DNA of 64,000 nucleotides from Cordilura impudica (lineage: Eukaryota > Arthropoda > Insecta > Diptera > Scathophagidae): the NCBI GenBank assembly GCA_963682025.1, contig OY821517.1, positions 53,898,662 through 53,962,661 on the forward strand, in the 5' to 3' direction. A program made the position numbers and the translations under genes. Positions 9,960-21,800 of the stretch are shown one piece after another (the stretch's first letter is position 1; every line of letters begins with the position of its first letter). The notes beneath the pieces were generated by a model. It saw only the letters and a program-made list of their open reading frames with translations. It had not been told where the DNA came from and did not search any database.

Positions 9960-10780
9960 TTAGGTCAGAAGAATTCATATTCAGCTTTAAGAGTTTTTTT
10001 TGGTATAAATATTCCTGCACAAGCCATAAATAATGAATTCTATGATGATTTTCCATGTAACAATCCAAACATTCCCAAATTTAACTTTCAGTGTGTAACA
10101 CTAACAGAGGTAGTTGAAAGTTTCAATGCTATTAAATCGAATGCAGTGGGCCTTGATAATATACACCCCAGATTTATAAAAATGATTTTACCATAGATTG
10201 TCCGTTTCATAATGTACTTGTTTAACTCCATAATCACTACTAGCATCTTTCCAATGGAGTGGAAACATGACAAAATTATACCAGTACCAAAAACAGGTAA
10301 CGAATACCACCCGATTGCAATTCTTCCATATCTCTCAAAAGTTTTCGAGCACCTTTTACCAGACAAATCTTTAGGTATTTAAACGACAACAACTTACAGA
10401 GTGTCAATTCGGTTTCAGACCACAACATAGCTGTATAACAACTTTATCTGATGTAGTTGAAGAGATAGGAAGCAACATGGATGATGAAAAAATATTTTTT
10501 TTGGTTTTATTGGACCAGGCATCTGACACGGTGCACCACTCAATTTTATGCCTCAAACTAAAGAGGTGTTTTTGACTTTTCTGCATTAGCAGTTTGACTC
10601 ATGTTTTCATATCTCACAAACAGATCCAAATCTGTTGCTAATGGTAGCTCCATCTCAAACTCACTGCAAGTTATAATAGGGGTACCACAGGGCTCAATCC
10701 TTGGACCACTACTTTGTTCGATATATGCCAATGATTTTCCATAAAAAATAAATTCTCTAAGGTTCAGATGTACGCTGATG
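9960..10780 (+). pseudogene. Jockey-like non-LTR reverse transcriptase, 5' part
   Basis: Fingers and palm of a LINE reverse transcriptase: 'AVGLDNIHPRFIKMILP', 'EWKHDKIIPVPKTGNEYHP', then 'ECQFGFRPQHSC', and '[20 protein letters not shown]'. It has several frame changes and stops. It breaks within the catalytic YADD region at 10780, where a DNA transposon is inserted, and resumes at 12784. No ORF1 or endonuclease is visible, so it is also 5'-truncated. Confidence 0.85.
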
Positions 10781-12783
10781 CACATTAGGTCAAATGATAT
10801 CTTTTTCTGTGCTAAATTGATAAAAATCAAAGTGCCGTTTTACTACTGTTGTTGTGGTTTTTTAGTTGGAAATGCTTCACTTCACTCTACAAACGTGCTA
10901 GAGTGTTCAATAGTGCAAGGTCAACTTTAAGTTAGTATTTTTCGATTTGTGTTTATTATAATTTATTAATTTAAATGGAAAATAAAGAGAGGTAAGTACT
11001 ATTGTTTTTAATTATAACTTATTTATATTTATGTCGACATACTTGAAAAGAACTCATTTGACAACACTAAGCGATTAAAAATTCTGACCTCTTTCAAATT
11101 GAAAAAGTAGATTAAATATAATGTAATGAGTTAAATTTGGTTTGTGACAAGTTGCGATTATTTGCGCTATATGAGGTATGCCTTTTCTTGTAGCTAACCT
11201 CTGCTAACGATCTGTTTGAATTATGGCAGAAAGAATGCAATAATAAATAAAGACAATTTTGATGCAGTTTTCAAACACGTTATTGACAAAATCAAACTTA
11301 ATACTATTTCAGATGAAATGGATAAAAATATAAAGCAAACAATACATTTTTTTGCGTAAAATTGGCTCAAAAGTGGGAAAAACGTCACAGAAAGATAAAT
11401 GTCTTTAAGGATCAAAATCATACGTGGCTAAACTCCGAATTACATTTTGTGGTAAGTGATATTTCAAAAAAACCTACTTCTACCGGTGTTAGATGTCCAG
11501 CTATCCCATACGGCGCAAATCTTTCAACTGAGAAAGCTGATACTAACCTTCTCGTTCGTGCAGCAGCAACATCGGCTCGTAAACAAGGTGATTCCGATTT
11601 GGCAGCAGTCCTGAAAGAAAGTATGGAAAGCCCTACCAAGGCCATCAGAAATGCGGAAAATGTGTAATCAAGATACCAAAAAATATAATGCAGTGCGCCA
11701 CGAAAGTAAATCAAGAAACTGTGATATCTATTCACGCTATAATAAAATTACACCCGCAAAATTAAAATGCCGACCTCAGGGTATAACAACAAATGAGACC
11801 CTTGCTAAAGTTTCGTTGCAATCTAGTTTACTTCATACGGCTGAAAGAATGGTTGAAATGCAAAAAGAAGTAGTTCAAGCTGTAATGGAAGTGGAGGAGG
11901 CAGCTACGGATTTGATAGTAGCACTGGTCAAGCTCAATTTAAGCAAGCATATAATGAGCCAAGTTTGTCAAAAAACACTTCTCGTAGGACTTTTACTGAG
12001 CATGATATTTTTTCTAAAATAACTGATATTGACAAAGATATAATATTTCAATTCAAAATCATTTTGATTTGCTTATCCTGCCAGTTCAAAATCGATTCAA
12101 ATAAATTTGAAATATATTCTTTTGAAATAGCAAAACGTTTTCAGGAGCTATATCACTGGTTGCCAATGACTGCCACGGTCCATAAAGTGCTCATACACTC
12201 AAAACAAATAACAGAAAACAGCGCACTACCAATAAGTTTTCTTGGAGAAGAAGCTTCAGAATCGCGACACAAAATATACAAAGCCGACCGGTTACATCAC
12301 GCCCACGAAAACAGCCACACCAATAACCTGTTAGATGTATTTAATAGGGCTGTCGATACTTCAGATTTATTAATTTCCACAACATTTTTAACCAAACACT
12401 TACAAAGGCGTAAACGTTCTTCACTTCCACCTGAAGTTATTGAACTATTATGTTGCAGCGAATCCATAGAAGAATTTCAGCTTAGCAACCAATACGAAGA
12501 AATTGATTAAATTGATGATATTGATAAAATGATGAAAGTGAAGAAGACCTTTTTGATTTAAATTTACAAAATGATTTAGATTTAAGAAATTTATATATGT
12601 TATATAATAAAAAAATAAATCAATTCAATTTATTATGTTTGTTTAATGGTTGAAAAAGGGTTAATTACTGGTCTTTAATGGGTTAAATTACATTTTGTTA
12701 AATAGGGTTAAACCTACTTATGGAATTGTTAAAGGCTTTGGTCATTAATTTCGCACAGAAAAATTTCGATTTGACCTATAGTG
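10781..12783 (+). mobile_element. TIR DNA transposon with two uncharacterised ORFs
   Basis: Terminal inverted repeats of about 45 bases: CACATTAGGTCAAAT at the left and, reversed, CACTATAGGTCAAAT at the right, both followed by 'TTTTTCTGTGC.AAATT'. The element interrupts the reverse transcriptase exactly at its active-site codons. Flanks ('gctgatg' and 'tgctgac') do not show a clear duplication. It carries the coding remnants at 11362-12510. Confidence 0.8.
11340..12510 (+). pseudogene. Uncharacterised transposon protein, broken into three frames
   Basis: An open segment (11362-11667) has an 'NHTWLNSELHFVV' stretch and 'ATSARKQGDSDLAAVLKES'. A second (11760-12022) is an acidic helical region, and a third (11965-12510) carries 'TDIDKDIIFQFKIIL', 'LPMTATVHKVLIHSKQI', 'LPISFLGEEASESRHKIY' and 'NLLDVFNRAVDTSDLLI'. 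The last part is clearly related to the minus-strand ORF at 61858-60995 ('MSATVRKILYHGEDVI', 'VPLGNLAEEAQ', 'LATSDPFISSI'). I recall this layout from repetitive insect proteins but know no assigned function. Frames overlap rather than join, so it is inactive. It is enclosed by the TIRs at 10781 and 12783. Confidence 0.6.
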
Positions 12784-13520
12784 TGCTGACATTCAGCTAT
12801 ATTTAAGTAGTACCAAAGATTCAATTATTTCCAAAACTCAAGAACTAAATTATGATCTCAAACGAATTCTAAATTGGGCAACGGCAAATGGTCTACGACT
12901 TAATCCAAATAAATCTAAGTGTACTATAATAAAGAAGAAAGTGATGAGATTAATGTCTTCCTTGGGAGGGCTCTAAAAATGACATCGTGGACTCTGTACA
13001 AAATCCCGGAGTTGTGTCTGATGGAACTCTGACTTGGTCAGATCATATTCATCAATCCTGTGGCAGAATTTATAGTATGTTAAGAAGCTTATGGTTAACA
13101 TAGCACTTTACTCCACCAAAAACAAGATTGCTACTTGCTAAAACATATCTTTTACCGACATTACTATATGCATCTGAGGTTTTCACAGGTTGCAACTCTA
13201 GGGATAACAGGAAACATCATTCGCTATATCTTTGGATTAAGAAAATTTGATGATGTATCCCAATACTCGTGTCATACACATATCTTTTGACAACTATATT
13301 AAATTCAAGAACATTATATTTCTACATAAAATTATTATTACAAAGGCTCCAAAATATCTTTTTTAATGATTAAAGTTCGCAAGATCTTCCACAGGGAATA
13401 GAATAATTCAATTTAAATACCGGGACAATGAATGTAAATGTTTTATTCGTCTCTGGAACCAGCTTCCTAATGTTATGCAAAATACAAGCAATGCAATAGG
13501 GTTTATAAAATGACTATAGC
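12784..13520 (+). pseudogene. Jockey-like reverse transcriptase, 3' part
   Basis: This resumes right after the inserted transposon with 'ADIQLYLSSTKDSIISK', then 'LNWATANGLRLNPNKSKC', the usual thumb-proximal motif of LINE reverse transcriptases, followed by a decayed C-terminal region to about 13520. Stops and shifts are frequent beyond 12970. Confidence 0.8.
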
Positions 13521-13649
13521 AATATTTTAATTGATTTTTTTTAATGTTTTTAAATTGTAATTTATAATATTTTAAATTTAGATTAAGCGTTACTGATGTT
13601 AAATATATAGTGAATAACTTATCCGATTCCATTACTGTAATTTATAAGA

Positions 13650-14019
13650 CTATCAGATTCCAGCCCTCGAAATTCGAGCGCAAATTCTAAGAAATTTTAT
13701 TTCTTCATTAAATAAAGGCCCTAACAGTATGCTAATCAATTATAGCCAATTCACGAATCAACACAAAAAAACAGACTCATTTTTATTACAAACACATTAA
13801 CAAATTTAATAAACACACACATAGCATTTTATAATTATATGTATGTGTTAGTAGCAACTTTAAATGCAATTTACTCAAAATAAAGGAAAAAATTTAAAAA
13901 TCCGTAAATCTGCAAAACGGATAAAAGAAATACCTTTCAAATAATATACGTTTGGTCAAAATCGGGATAAAACGGTAGAACAAAACATCAGTCGCAAGAA
14001 ATCGCCTAGCCTATTAATA
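13650..14019 (-). mobile_element. Helitron family 2, copy B
   Basis: Contains the family blocks listed for copy A in the same order. Its 3' end, at low coordinates on the minus strand, has the hairpin CTCGAA-A-TTCGAG and then the terminal tetranucleotide, here CTAT-like rather than CTAG. A giant-TIR element interrupts it at 14020; the last few bases of the host copy reappear after 15948. Confidence 0.7.
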
Positions 14020-15948
14020 CACTGTGCAACAAATTCAGGTTAGCAAAAGTTAGGTCGATTCTGAGAGTGAGGATTGAAAATAGAGGCTAAATTAGAAGAC
14101 CCGTATCGCGCCGTTTGTTTATGTTAGTTCGAATTTCTTTTTAATCGACCTTCGAACTTTGCAGTCAAATGCCGATTTTCAGCATATTGTTTATATGGTT
14201 TTTTGGCTACAACTCGTCGACTAATTGATATTTTTTCAATCTGTAAAAACCAAATTATTGCTAGAGACATGTGCAACAATTAAAATTTTTTAAAAAATTG
14301 ATTTAGAAAATTTTTGTGGTGCTTATGAAGCAAAATGTTGGAAAAACTTTTTTTTCACGCTTTTTGAAAATATTTTCCACAAAACTAAGTCTTTTTTGCT
14401 TTCTGTTTGATCTATAAAATGCTTCTCAGTTTCTTCAATAAATTTCATTTGAAAAGAAAATGGTCTTAGTCGACAATTTGCGTTAAAAATCCCAAAACCA
14501 TTAAATAAATAGCGATTTAGGTAGAAGTAATTAAAAAGGGAAGTTCCAAGAATTAGGAATTATTTAGTAAAACAACTTTTTTGTTTTCAACCACCACACA
14601 GGTAGCGATTTTTTTTATTTCGTACAAGCGAACTAATTTCAAAAATGAAGATGCAGTTAAGACTCGAAACTCAGCCGAAGCTGATGTCTTTTAATTTTCG
14701 CTCGGTCGTGATAAAATTCGCTATTAATTTTTTTGGAACTTATTTCATTTTGTGAGTGATTTAAGTTAAGTGCATCGGTTTCATAAAAATAACAAAAAAA
14801 CATTGTTAAATATATGTGTTTGTTGTATTAAAAATATCTGTTGGACGAAATTATCGACCTTTCTGATGATTATGACGATGACCAAGATATTAGAGAGAGC
14901 AGTGATATTGATCCACAGCCGCCTGCTAAACGGCAACTGGCCAAATCATTAATTTAATTTATTTAATTTTTTTTACTTAAAACTTTCCATAACTAACATT
15001 TCAAAAATATAGTTTTTTCCATATTTTTATAATTTCGTTTTCAATGTTTCTTCAAAAGCAACACTGAACAAAATTGGTACATAAAAAATGAGTAGTAAAT
15101 TAATATTAAGCTGGAAAACGCAAGTTTTGTATTATGATTGTTTTCTTTTCAAATGAAAATTATTGAAGAAACTGAGAAGCATATTATAGATCAAACAGAA
15201 AGCAAAAATGACAAAAAATGTTGCCCTTTTTTTGCCCTTTTTTGGAAAAGTGTATTTTTTTATACATTCTGAATTAAGAGCAACCTTATATTACATATTA
15301 ATCGAAAGGTCTCAAAGTGCTGTGTTCATAAATGTGTTCAAAAAAAATTTTGTTATTATCCTCTTGGTGAAAATATTCAAAAAAAGGGGAACAATGGGGA
15401 AATATTCTCACACTATGACCTGAAAGAAGTCAATGGCTGGAATTTTTTGTGATTTACGATGGCTCGACTTTGAGACCTATCGATTGATGTATAAGATAAG
15501 GTTGCTTTTAATTCAGAATATATAAAGAAATACACTTTTCGAAAAAAGGGCAAAAAAAGGGCGACATTTTTTGTCAGAAAAGAAAACGGCATTAGTTTTG
15601 TGGAAAATATTTTCAAAAAGCATGAAAAAAAATAATTTTTCCAACATTTTGCTTCATAAGCACCACAAAAATTTTCTAAATCAATTTTATAAAAAATTTT
15701 AATTGTTGCACAGGTCTCTAGCAATAACTTGGCTTTTACAGATTGACGATGAGTTATAGCCAAAAAAAACCATATAAACAATATGCTGAAAATCGGCATT
15801 TGACTGCAAAGTTCGAAGGTCGATTAAAAAAAAATTCGAACTAACATAAACAAACGGCGCGATACGGGTCTTCTAATTTAGCCTCTATTTTCACCCCTCA
15901 CTCACAGAATCGACCTAACTTTTGCTAACCTGAATTTGTTCCACAGTG
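14020..15948. mobile_element. Foldback-type element with about 400-bp terminal inverted repeats (CACTG ends)
   Basis: Ends are CACTGTGCAACAAATTCAGG and, reversed, CACTGTGGAACAAATTCAGG, with inverted similarity continuing for about 400 bases on each side. ATA flanks both ends, and the uninterrupted Helitron copies at 6590 and 56250 give the empty site 'cctattaata'. Two further inverted pairs lie inside (14386-14461 with 15147-15215; 15208-15325 with 15465-15580). No transposase is recognisable; a 41-codon acidic frame lies at 14832-14957. Confidence 0.85.
14832..14957 (+). pseudogene. Acidic C-terminal ORF fragment inside the foldback element
   Basis: Forty-one codons before a TAA read 'LLDEIIDLSDDYDDDQDIRE' and then 'SSDIDPQPPAKRQLAKS'. 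The composition and locally higher GC look like a real protein end rather than chance. It may be the C-terminus of the element's lost transposase or captured host sequence. No start codon or splice site is clear. Confidence 0.35.
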
Positions 15949-16086
15949 ATATTAAAGATACTGTGTCTGGTTGCAATGGAAAATCGCATTTAATAAATAA
16001 ATACAAATACAAACGTCCTTATGAAGCGTATTTCTTAATATTACGAAGTAATATAAAGAATGAAACAATTGCAAAAAAAAAAAAAA

Positions 16087-16300
16087 AATAGGTAAGAAAA
16101 TTATAATTGGCACAGACCGTACCGATAATACCCTATACCATACGTTTCAAGAGATGATCTTGGATCCAATTTTGCTGAGGCAATAACTGGGTAGTGATTC
16201 TAGCTCAAATATTTTTGATGTTATAAACATCAGCACAAACTCATTGTACCATCACCACATAGTGGTATAAGGTATATATATGTATATATATATATATATA
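16087..16300 (-). repeat. GTCCG-family interspersed repeat, short copy
   Basis: Starts 'taggtaagaaaattataatt', continues 'gcacagaccgtaccgataat' and 'accctataccat', and ends with the reversed start of the family ('accacatagtggtata'). Compared with the fuller copies at 17368 and 43528 it has lost most of the centre. An (AT)n run follows. Confidence 0.65.
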
Positions 16301-17367
16301 TACTAGAGGGGGTCAATTATTTTTAGTCCATGGACCTATATCGATTTCATTCAATTTAAGTCAAAAAATTAGTTTTTTATATTGGTTCATTCAAAGAGTA
16401 AGTAAGACAAACGAATCTTTTGAAATTGAATGAAGTCGATATAGATCGTATATGGATACCCCACATAATTTTCAGCGTTGAATATTTTGGGCTATTTTAA
16501 ATATGGGAAAGTCAAAGATTCGTCGATTTGTCGAATAATTTCCTCAATTTTCCCAAAAAGGTGAAAAAAAATCCACAAAAAAGTACGAAAACGGCCCCTG
16601 GCGGCTGTTAAAAATAAAAATATATGCGAAAAATCGATTTTCCGACCTAAAAAACCCCCGGTATACACATTTTCAAATATTTTTCTACATTTGAATGAGT
16701 ATTATCATGAAAATATCTTCATCGAAATTTTGGCAAGCTCGAAAATAATTTTAGATGTATGGTTCCTTGGCCAAATGTACTTGTTATGGCCCATAGTATC
16801 AGAATCGAGATGAACTTATGGAGATTTTTTCGGCCCCATACAATTTGTTCGACCCTAATATTTATACATACATACATATATTGTCAGTTTTTTGTACACA
16901 TGTAAGTACAGTGGGTTCGAATGGGTTAAATAAATTTCATGTGAGAGAGCTTAGTGAAACACATTACATATTCAGTATTTTACTGTCCATTATGAATAAT
17001 TAATATTCTGTGGCTTTTGTGGTAAATGGCTGTTGAATGTCTAACGTGTGGTGAATGGCGGCTTCTATTGTGTTAAATTACATTTGCACAATGGCCTTGT
17101 TGCTATAAACAGAAACAACTTGTACCACCTAATGCAGACATTAAGGTCTATTTGCTGCAAAATATTAAATTAAGCCGTGAATAAATTTAGCTAATAATTG
17201 GATTACGAAAAAGGAACGTTCCTGGCTTAATCTAGTTTAGCTGGAACAGAAATAACTATTTAATTATTATGGGAAAAAACATAAGTATTTATTTCAGTTT
17301 TAAAAATGTTTAAAAGTTTCTGTATTAGGAAAGTTTTTTAAAAAAATTTGAGATAAATAATAAAAAA
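16301..17367. other. No gene seen
   Basis: Intron 2 sequence. There is a moderately GC-richer stretch at 16310-16640 of unknown origin and short chance frames only. No terminal repeats or protein motifs found. Confidence 0.5.
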
Positions 17368-17957
17368 AGTAAGAAAATCATAGTTGATCTAGACCGACTA
17401 TACGATATCCTATACCATGCGTTTAGGTCGAAATAATTTGATGTAGAAAATAAGCACAAACCAAATTTGAGTGGCATTGTTTTGCCTTCGGATATGAAAA
17501 AGTTCATATCGGATGCTTTATTTATAAGGGGATTAGGTCGGAAAAATGGACGGATCCTGACCATATATGGTAAACATTTATCTTTTGCAAAAAAATACAC
17601 AATCTATATTTGAGAAAAATCTGTGCAATATTTTTGTTTTTTATTTTTGGACTGCTGATAAATGGATGTAATATACAAACAAACCCAATTTAACCGAAAT
17701 CTATATGATAATTTGGATATTATGACAATTTAAGACGATCTTATAGGGGTCATTCATTCATTCATATTTGCGACCTGTAGTTTGAGTACAAGGTTTACAT
17801 GGACACACAGACAGACGGACGGATATCGCTAAATCGACTCAGAAAGCGATTCTGTCTTGATCGGTATAATAAAAGATGGGTCTTGGTAAAATATTTTTCG
17901 CAGTTACAAACATCAGCACAAAGTCATTATATCCTGACCACATGGTGGTATAGATAT
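17368..17957 (-). repeat. GTCCG-family interspersed repeat, copy
   Basis: Minus-strand copy of the family seen in full at 43528-44317. It shares 'gtaagaaa.tcatagt', 'gatctagaccgactata', 'cctataccatg', 'gatatgaaaaagttcatatc', 'tatttgcgacctgtagtttg', 'gacagacggacgg' and 'cacatggtggtata' in order. About 590 bases, with no coding capacity. Confidence 0.75.
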
Positions 17958-18769
17958 TTAGAGAGCAAAATTAATGGCAATCGCCAGATTTTTATTCCAA
18001 AATGAAAAATAAAGGCTCTGTGCAAAAATGAAGAGGAGGAGTCTGCGGTTGATGGCTAATTTGGGGTGCTAGTTAGTCCTAGAAAAAATCTATCAAGCTA
18101 AAGGAGACTATGTTTAAAAATTTAGACAATTTTCATAAATTTATTATTTTTTTCCGACTTCGATAACATACTGCAGAGCATACGTGTCAACGAGTGTGTA
18201 GTATTTGTATTAGAATTTTCAAATATGTTTTCATATTTAAAGTTCAGTGTTAAGTCTGCAACAGTTCATTTCTTATAGTCCATAGTGCAAATGGAAATAT
18301 TATTACATTTCAACATTGAAATATTATAAATAGATTATTATAAAAAAATGTACGACATGCTCATTTATATATAAAAAAAAATAAGATAAATAAATGAACC
18401 ATTTTAAGCAGCAATTATATGTTTGCGTCAGCAGCAGTCTTGTGTGCTGCATGTTGTTTAGTGCTAATAAAATATTAAATAGTTGGTACCGAGTACTTGT
18501 TGCTTAAATTAAGTACTTGATATTTTCAAAGTTCCATTGTAAGATAAAAAAGATATTAAGTCAAGAAAATTATACTGCTGTATCGAAATACAAAAAAAAA
18601 AAATATTAATAAAAATAGGTGGCAGCAGTAGTTTGAATAGAAATTACTTTGGTGAAAAGTGGCAACCTTAAAAAACATACGTTTTAAGTTTCAAGGCGCA
18701 AAGTGGTTTAGTATTTTTTTAGCGATCAAAAGTAAACGATCTCAGTGAATTCGTAAACGTACTTTCAGG
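17958..18769. other. Mostly no gene; short mariner-like scrap at 18020-18125
   Basis: A short stretch near 18030-18110 translates to a scrap similar to the mariner C-terminus found intact at 19140-19280 ('AVDG', then a region like 'LKGDY'). The rest is AT-rich intron sequence with no match. Confidence 0.35.
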
Positions 18770-19290
18770 TCTCAGTGCAGCCAATATTAAAGCCGAACCG
18801 AAAATTTTGAGATGAGAAAGCTGTCCGAAAGGTGGGTGCTCGATTCGTAAACATGGATGAGAAAAGGGTCTACCACTTCATACCTGAAACAAAGAAACAG
18901 TAAAAATAATGGACTGAAATGGGATTATCGAGTCCAAAGAAAGAAACACAACTGAAATTAAGGAAAAGGAAAATGTTGTTTGATCAATGCTATCCACCAA
19001 TTAATACCTTAAGTATTGTGATGGCAAAAATCCTTCAACTAAAGTTCGTCACGCACTTTATTGGCCAGATTTAGGTGCCTTGGATAATTTTCTATTTCCA
19101 AACATAAAAAAGACTCGGTTGTAAAATATTTTCCAACAATGACTCCAATGGTGGAGTCCGCCGTTGATGGTTACTTTAAGGAACGGGACAGTTCTTACTA
19201 TAAACAGGGCATCGAAGCTCTTGAATATCGCTGGGTAAAGTGTATGGAGCTAAAAGGAGATTTAGTTGGGAAAAAATAATAAATTTTTTT
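18770..19290 (+). pseudogene. Mariner transposase remnant (catalytic core to C-terminus)
   Basis: In shifting frames it reads a 'LDEKRVYHFIPETKKQ' stretch (the first catalytic Asp region of mariners), then 'HALYWPDLGALDNFLFP' (equivalent to the family's final-Asp motif YSPDLAPSDYHLF) and a C-terminal 'QGIEALEYRWVKCMELKGD'. A large internal part, including the second Asp, is missing. It is broken by several shifts. No TIRs located. Confidence 0.7.
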
Positions 19291-19377
19291 TTAATTTATT
19301 GTGGTTTTTGGTCCGGTCAGGTCATTCTGGGATGGCTCTAGTATTAAGACAGGAAAATTAAATAAAAAATAAAAAAA

Positions 19378-19565
19378 CAAGTAAGAAAATTAATGTCGGT
19401 CTAGACCGAAGTTATTATTATCATATCTAAAATTTTCGTTTGTTGTTGGGTTGCAATTAACTGCTCTAATATTAGCCCGTCTATACTGATGGTAAAAGAC
19501 CCCCGTTTTCATTTTGAATAATATTTAATTTATCGAGGTATAAAAAGGCTTCGGGTGGAACAAAA
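19378..19565 (-). repeat. GTCCG-family repeat, 3' fragment
   Basis: 'aacaagtaagaaaattaa' followed by 'gtcggtctagaccgaagtta' matches the terminal part of the GTCCG family (compare 44270-44317 reversed). The remaining centre has diverged or is lost. Confidence 0.55.
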
Positions 19566-20835
19566 CCTTTTTGTAAGGTAACTTTAAGGATTTATCAGAA
19601 ATCAAGACACATTGGTCTTGCTTCGATAATATATTTTATTTTTTTTAATAAGCTACGAAGCTTTATAAAGAGAATGATTATATTAATGTCCGCTCTTCTC
19701 TTTTAAAAATTATAATTTACTATTTAGTAAATTACTACGAAAGTTATCAACAAACAGTAATTAGAGTTAATTTTATTAACAGTTTTAGTCATTGTAGAAA
19801 TATACCGTTAATGCGTTTTATAAAAACGTAGTGTCAATCAATTGGTTGATTGATTGTTTGATATATGTACTTATTAGTTAACTTTCAAAAAGTAAACTTG
19901 TGTTCATTTGTTTTTTACCAAAAACTTTTTCCATAAAATTATGGAATCATTAGCGATGTTAATTGACTCTGCCGGAACAAGTTTTCTGACTAACCACAAT
20001 TGAAGTATCATTGGCATGCCAAGTGAATTTAGTGAATTAAATTTACCAAGTTATCGCGACGTTTTAAAGTACTATTTTTTTTAAGTGACCGAGAAAAACA
20101 AAAATAAAAAAAACAACATCCATCTGCAAGCCATTGTCCGATAATTCCAAAGAAAATAATTGAAATTTGGAAAAAAAAATTAGTACTGTACTGATAAATA
20201 GAAAAAGTATTTAAAAAAATTTAAACACATATCGCACGCCTAGAACAAAAGTGACTCAACTGAAAATTTACATTTTTCGGGATTAGAAAAAAAATATTGA
20301 GTTTAAAAATTCATAAAAACTCGAAAAAAAATTTAAAAAAGCTCGTGTCATACGATAGCGAATCAAGTTTAAAAAAATACAAAAAAAAAAAAAAATTCGT
20401 CAAAAATGAACCCGCTAGTGCCGCAACCAGTACGAAAAACATGGTTTCGAGATAAACGAATTCAAAGTTTGTGAACAAAGAAAAAAAAGGTTACCTTCAA
20501 TCTACCATGCCTGCTTTGTACTGTACGCCTTCGTTATCTTGTGTTGTGCTGTTTCTTACAGTTTTTTGCATTCGTTTAGCAATTCGGGCTTCTTTTGAAG
20601 AAATTCAAAAAGACAAGTAGGTACGAAATAATAACCACCAAAAGTCAGGTAGCAAGTAAAACAAGTATATACCAGCTGCCGTACATAGGTAGCGCCAATG
20701 TCATGTCCCCCCTTAAAGCATTCATGATTGACCAACACACCAGCAGAAATAATACAATTCCTGAACTACCAGCTAACTAAGATCCTTCATATAGGCAGGA
20801 CGCTTCACAAATGTACGTCGCATCTGTAATCAAGT
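19566..20835. other. No gene supported; a 22-codon frame at 20406
   Basis: AT-rich intron sequence. At 20406-20474 a short frame begins 'MNPLVPQPVRKTW' in an excellent fly start context (CAAAATGA), but it is only 22 codons with no splice partner and I do not call it a gene. The segment 20560-20830 is GC-richer and may be the upstream part of the next transposon remnant. Confidence 0.4.
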
Positions 20836-21060
20836 TTGCAAAATCAATTTTGTTTAAAAAGATATGACACAATTAAGTTTGTTATGATGTGTGATAGATG
20901 CGGCTTTTCAGACAGAGTTGCCTCGTGTTCAGCTACAGCTTTATTTAAAGACATTGGCCTTACTAATGAAAATGGGGTACCAATTGTTATGGATAAATTG
21001 ATAAATAAAGTAAGTCCTGCAAAAATCAAATGCAGGCAGTCCGTTCGTCGTCAAAATTAG
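20836..21060 (+). pseudogene. Transposon-type ORF fragment
   Basis: Seventy-four open codons with 'CDRCGFSDRVASCSATALF' and 'VMDKLINKVSPAKIKC'. The 'SDR..A...A.L.D.GL' layout resembles the N-terminal part of uncharacterised repetitive insect proteins whose downstream half looks like the remnant at 22930-24390, so the two may be parts of one element separated by the repeat block between them. Inferred, no direct join. Confidence 0.4.
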
Positions 21061-21800
21061 GGTTTTTATACAAAATTCAAAGTAATATCAAGATTACTTT
21101 CCTTTGTTGGCGGTGAATTTATATCAATTTACAACAAAAAACTATCAATTTAACACAAACACGATCTTTATGGTTAAAGAGTTAGACAACGATAAAAAAC
21201 GAATACAATGTCGCGGTTAAAAAGTATATTGAATAACAAAATGACAGGAAAATGTCAGACAAAAAAAAAGAGACTTAAATAACTAAAGCGCACTCTGTAT
21301 GTCAACGTCCATACCATGATGACATCCGTTAGATACAGTGGGGCCTCTCAAACGCTCACGTAAACAAAACCATTAAATTGATTTGTTTGTTTGTTGCATT
21401 TCAACATTTCGCCATTTGATCAATGCTATAGAAAATGTACTACAAGTCGACCACGCACAGTGGGATTGTTTCAAAAATTTCTTGGCAAAAAGTATAAGGA
21501 GAGCTCGTAGAACATAGAAATTTGGCGCAGAGCCTTTCATCAACTCAATTAAGAAAAATTTAAAGTTTCATCAAAATGGACCACGCCCATTGCCCCATGG
21601 GGCAACCTGAAAAGATTCTTTCGGCCCAAATTTGTATATCCTTACCAAAAAAGTTATGAAACTTGGCACAAGTTATCAGTGTTATGAAGTTGAGATATAC
21701 GGAGAGTTTCATGGAAATCGGTCACGCCCATCGCCTACCGCACATGTAACCCAAAAACTTTTTTTCGCCCCAAATTTCTTTTCTTTACCAAAAGTCATGA
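21061..21800. repeat. Interspersed repeat leading into a minisatellite
   Basis: From about 21470 it contains 'ggaccacgcccattgccccat' type blocks, 'gaaacttggcaca' and 'ggaaatcggtcacgccca', a composition typical of non-coding fly repeats; no ORF. 21061-21340 shows nothing I recognise. Confidence 0.4.

Noticed and set aside
16240..16305. Possible promoter from TATA-like runs
   Set aside because: It is an (AT)n microsatellite at the edge of a repeat, with no gene downstream.
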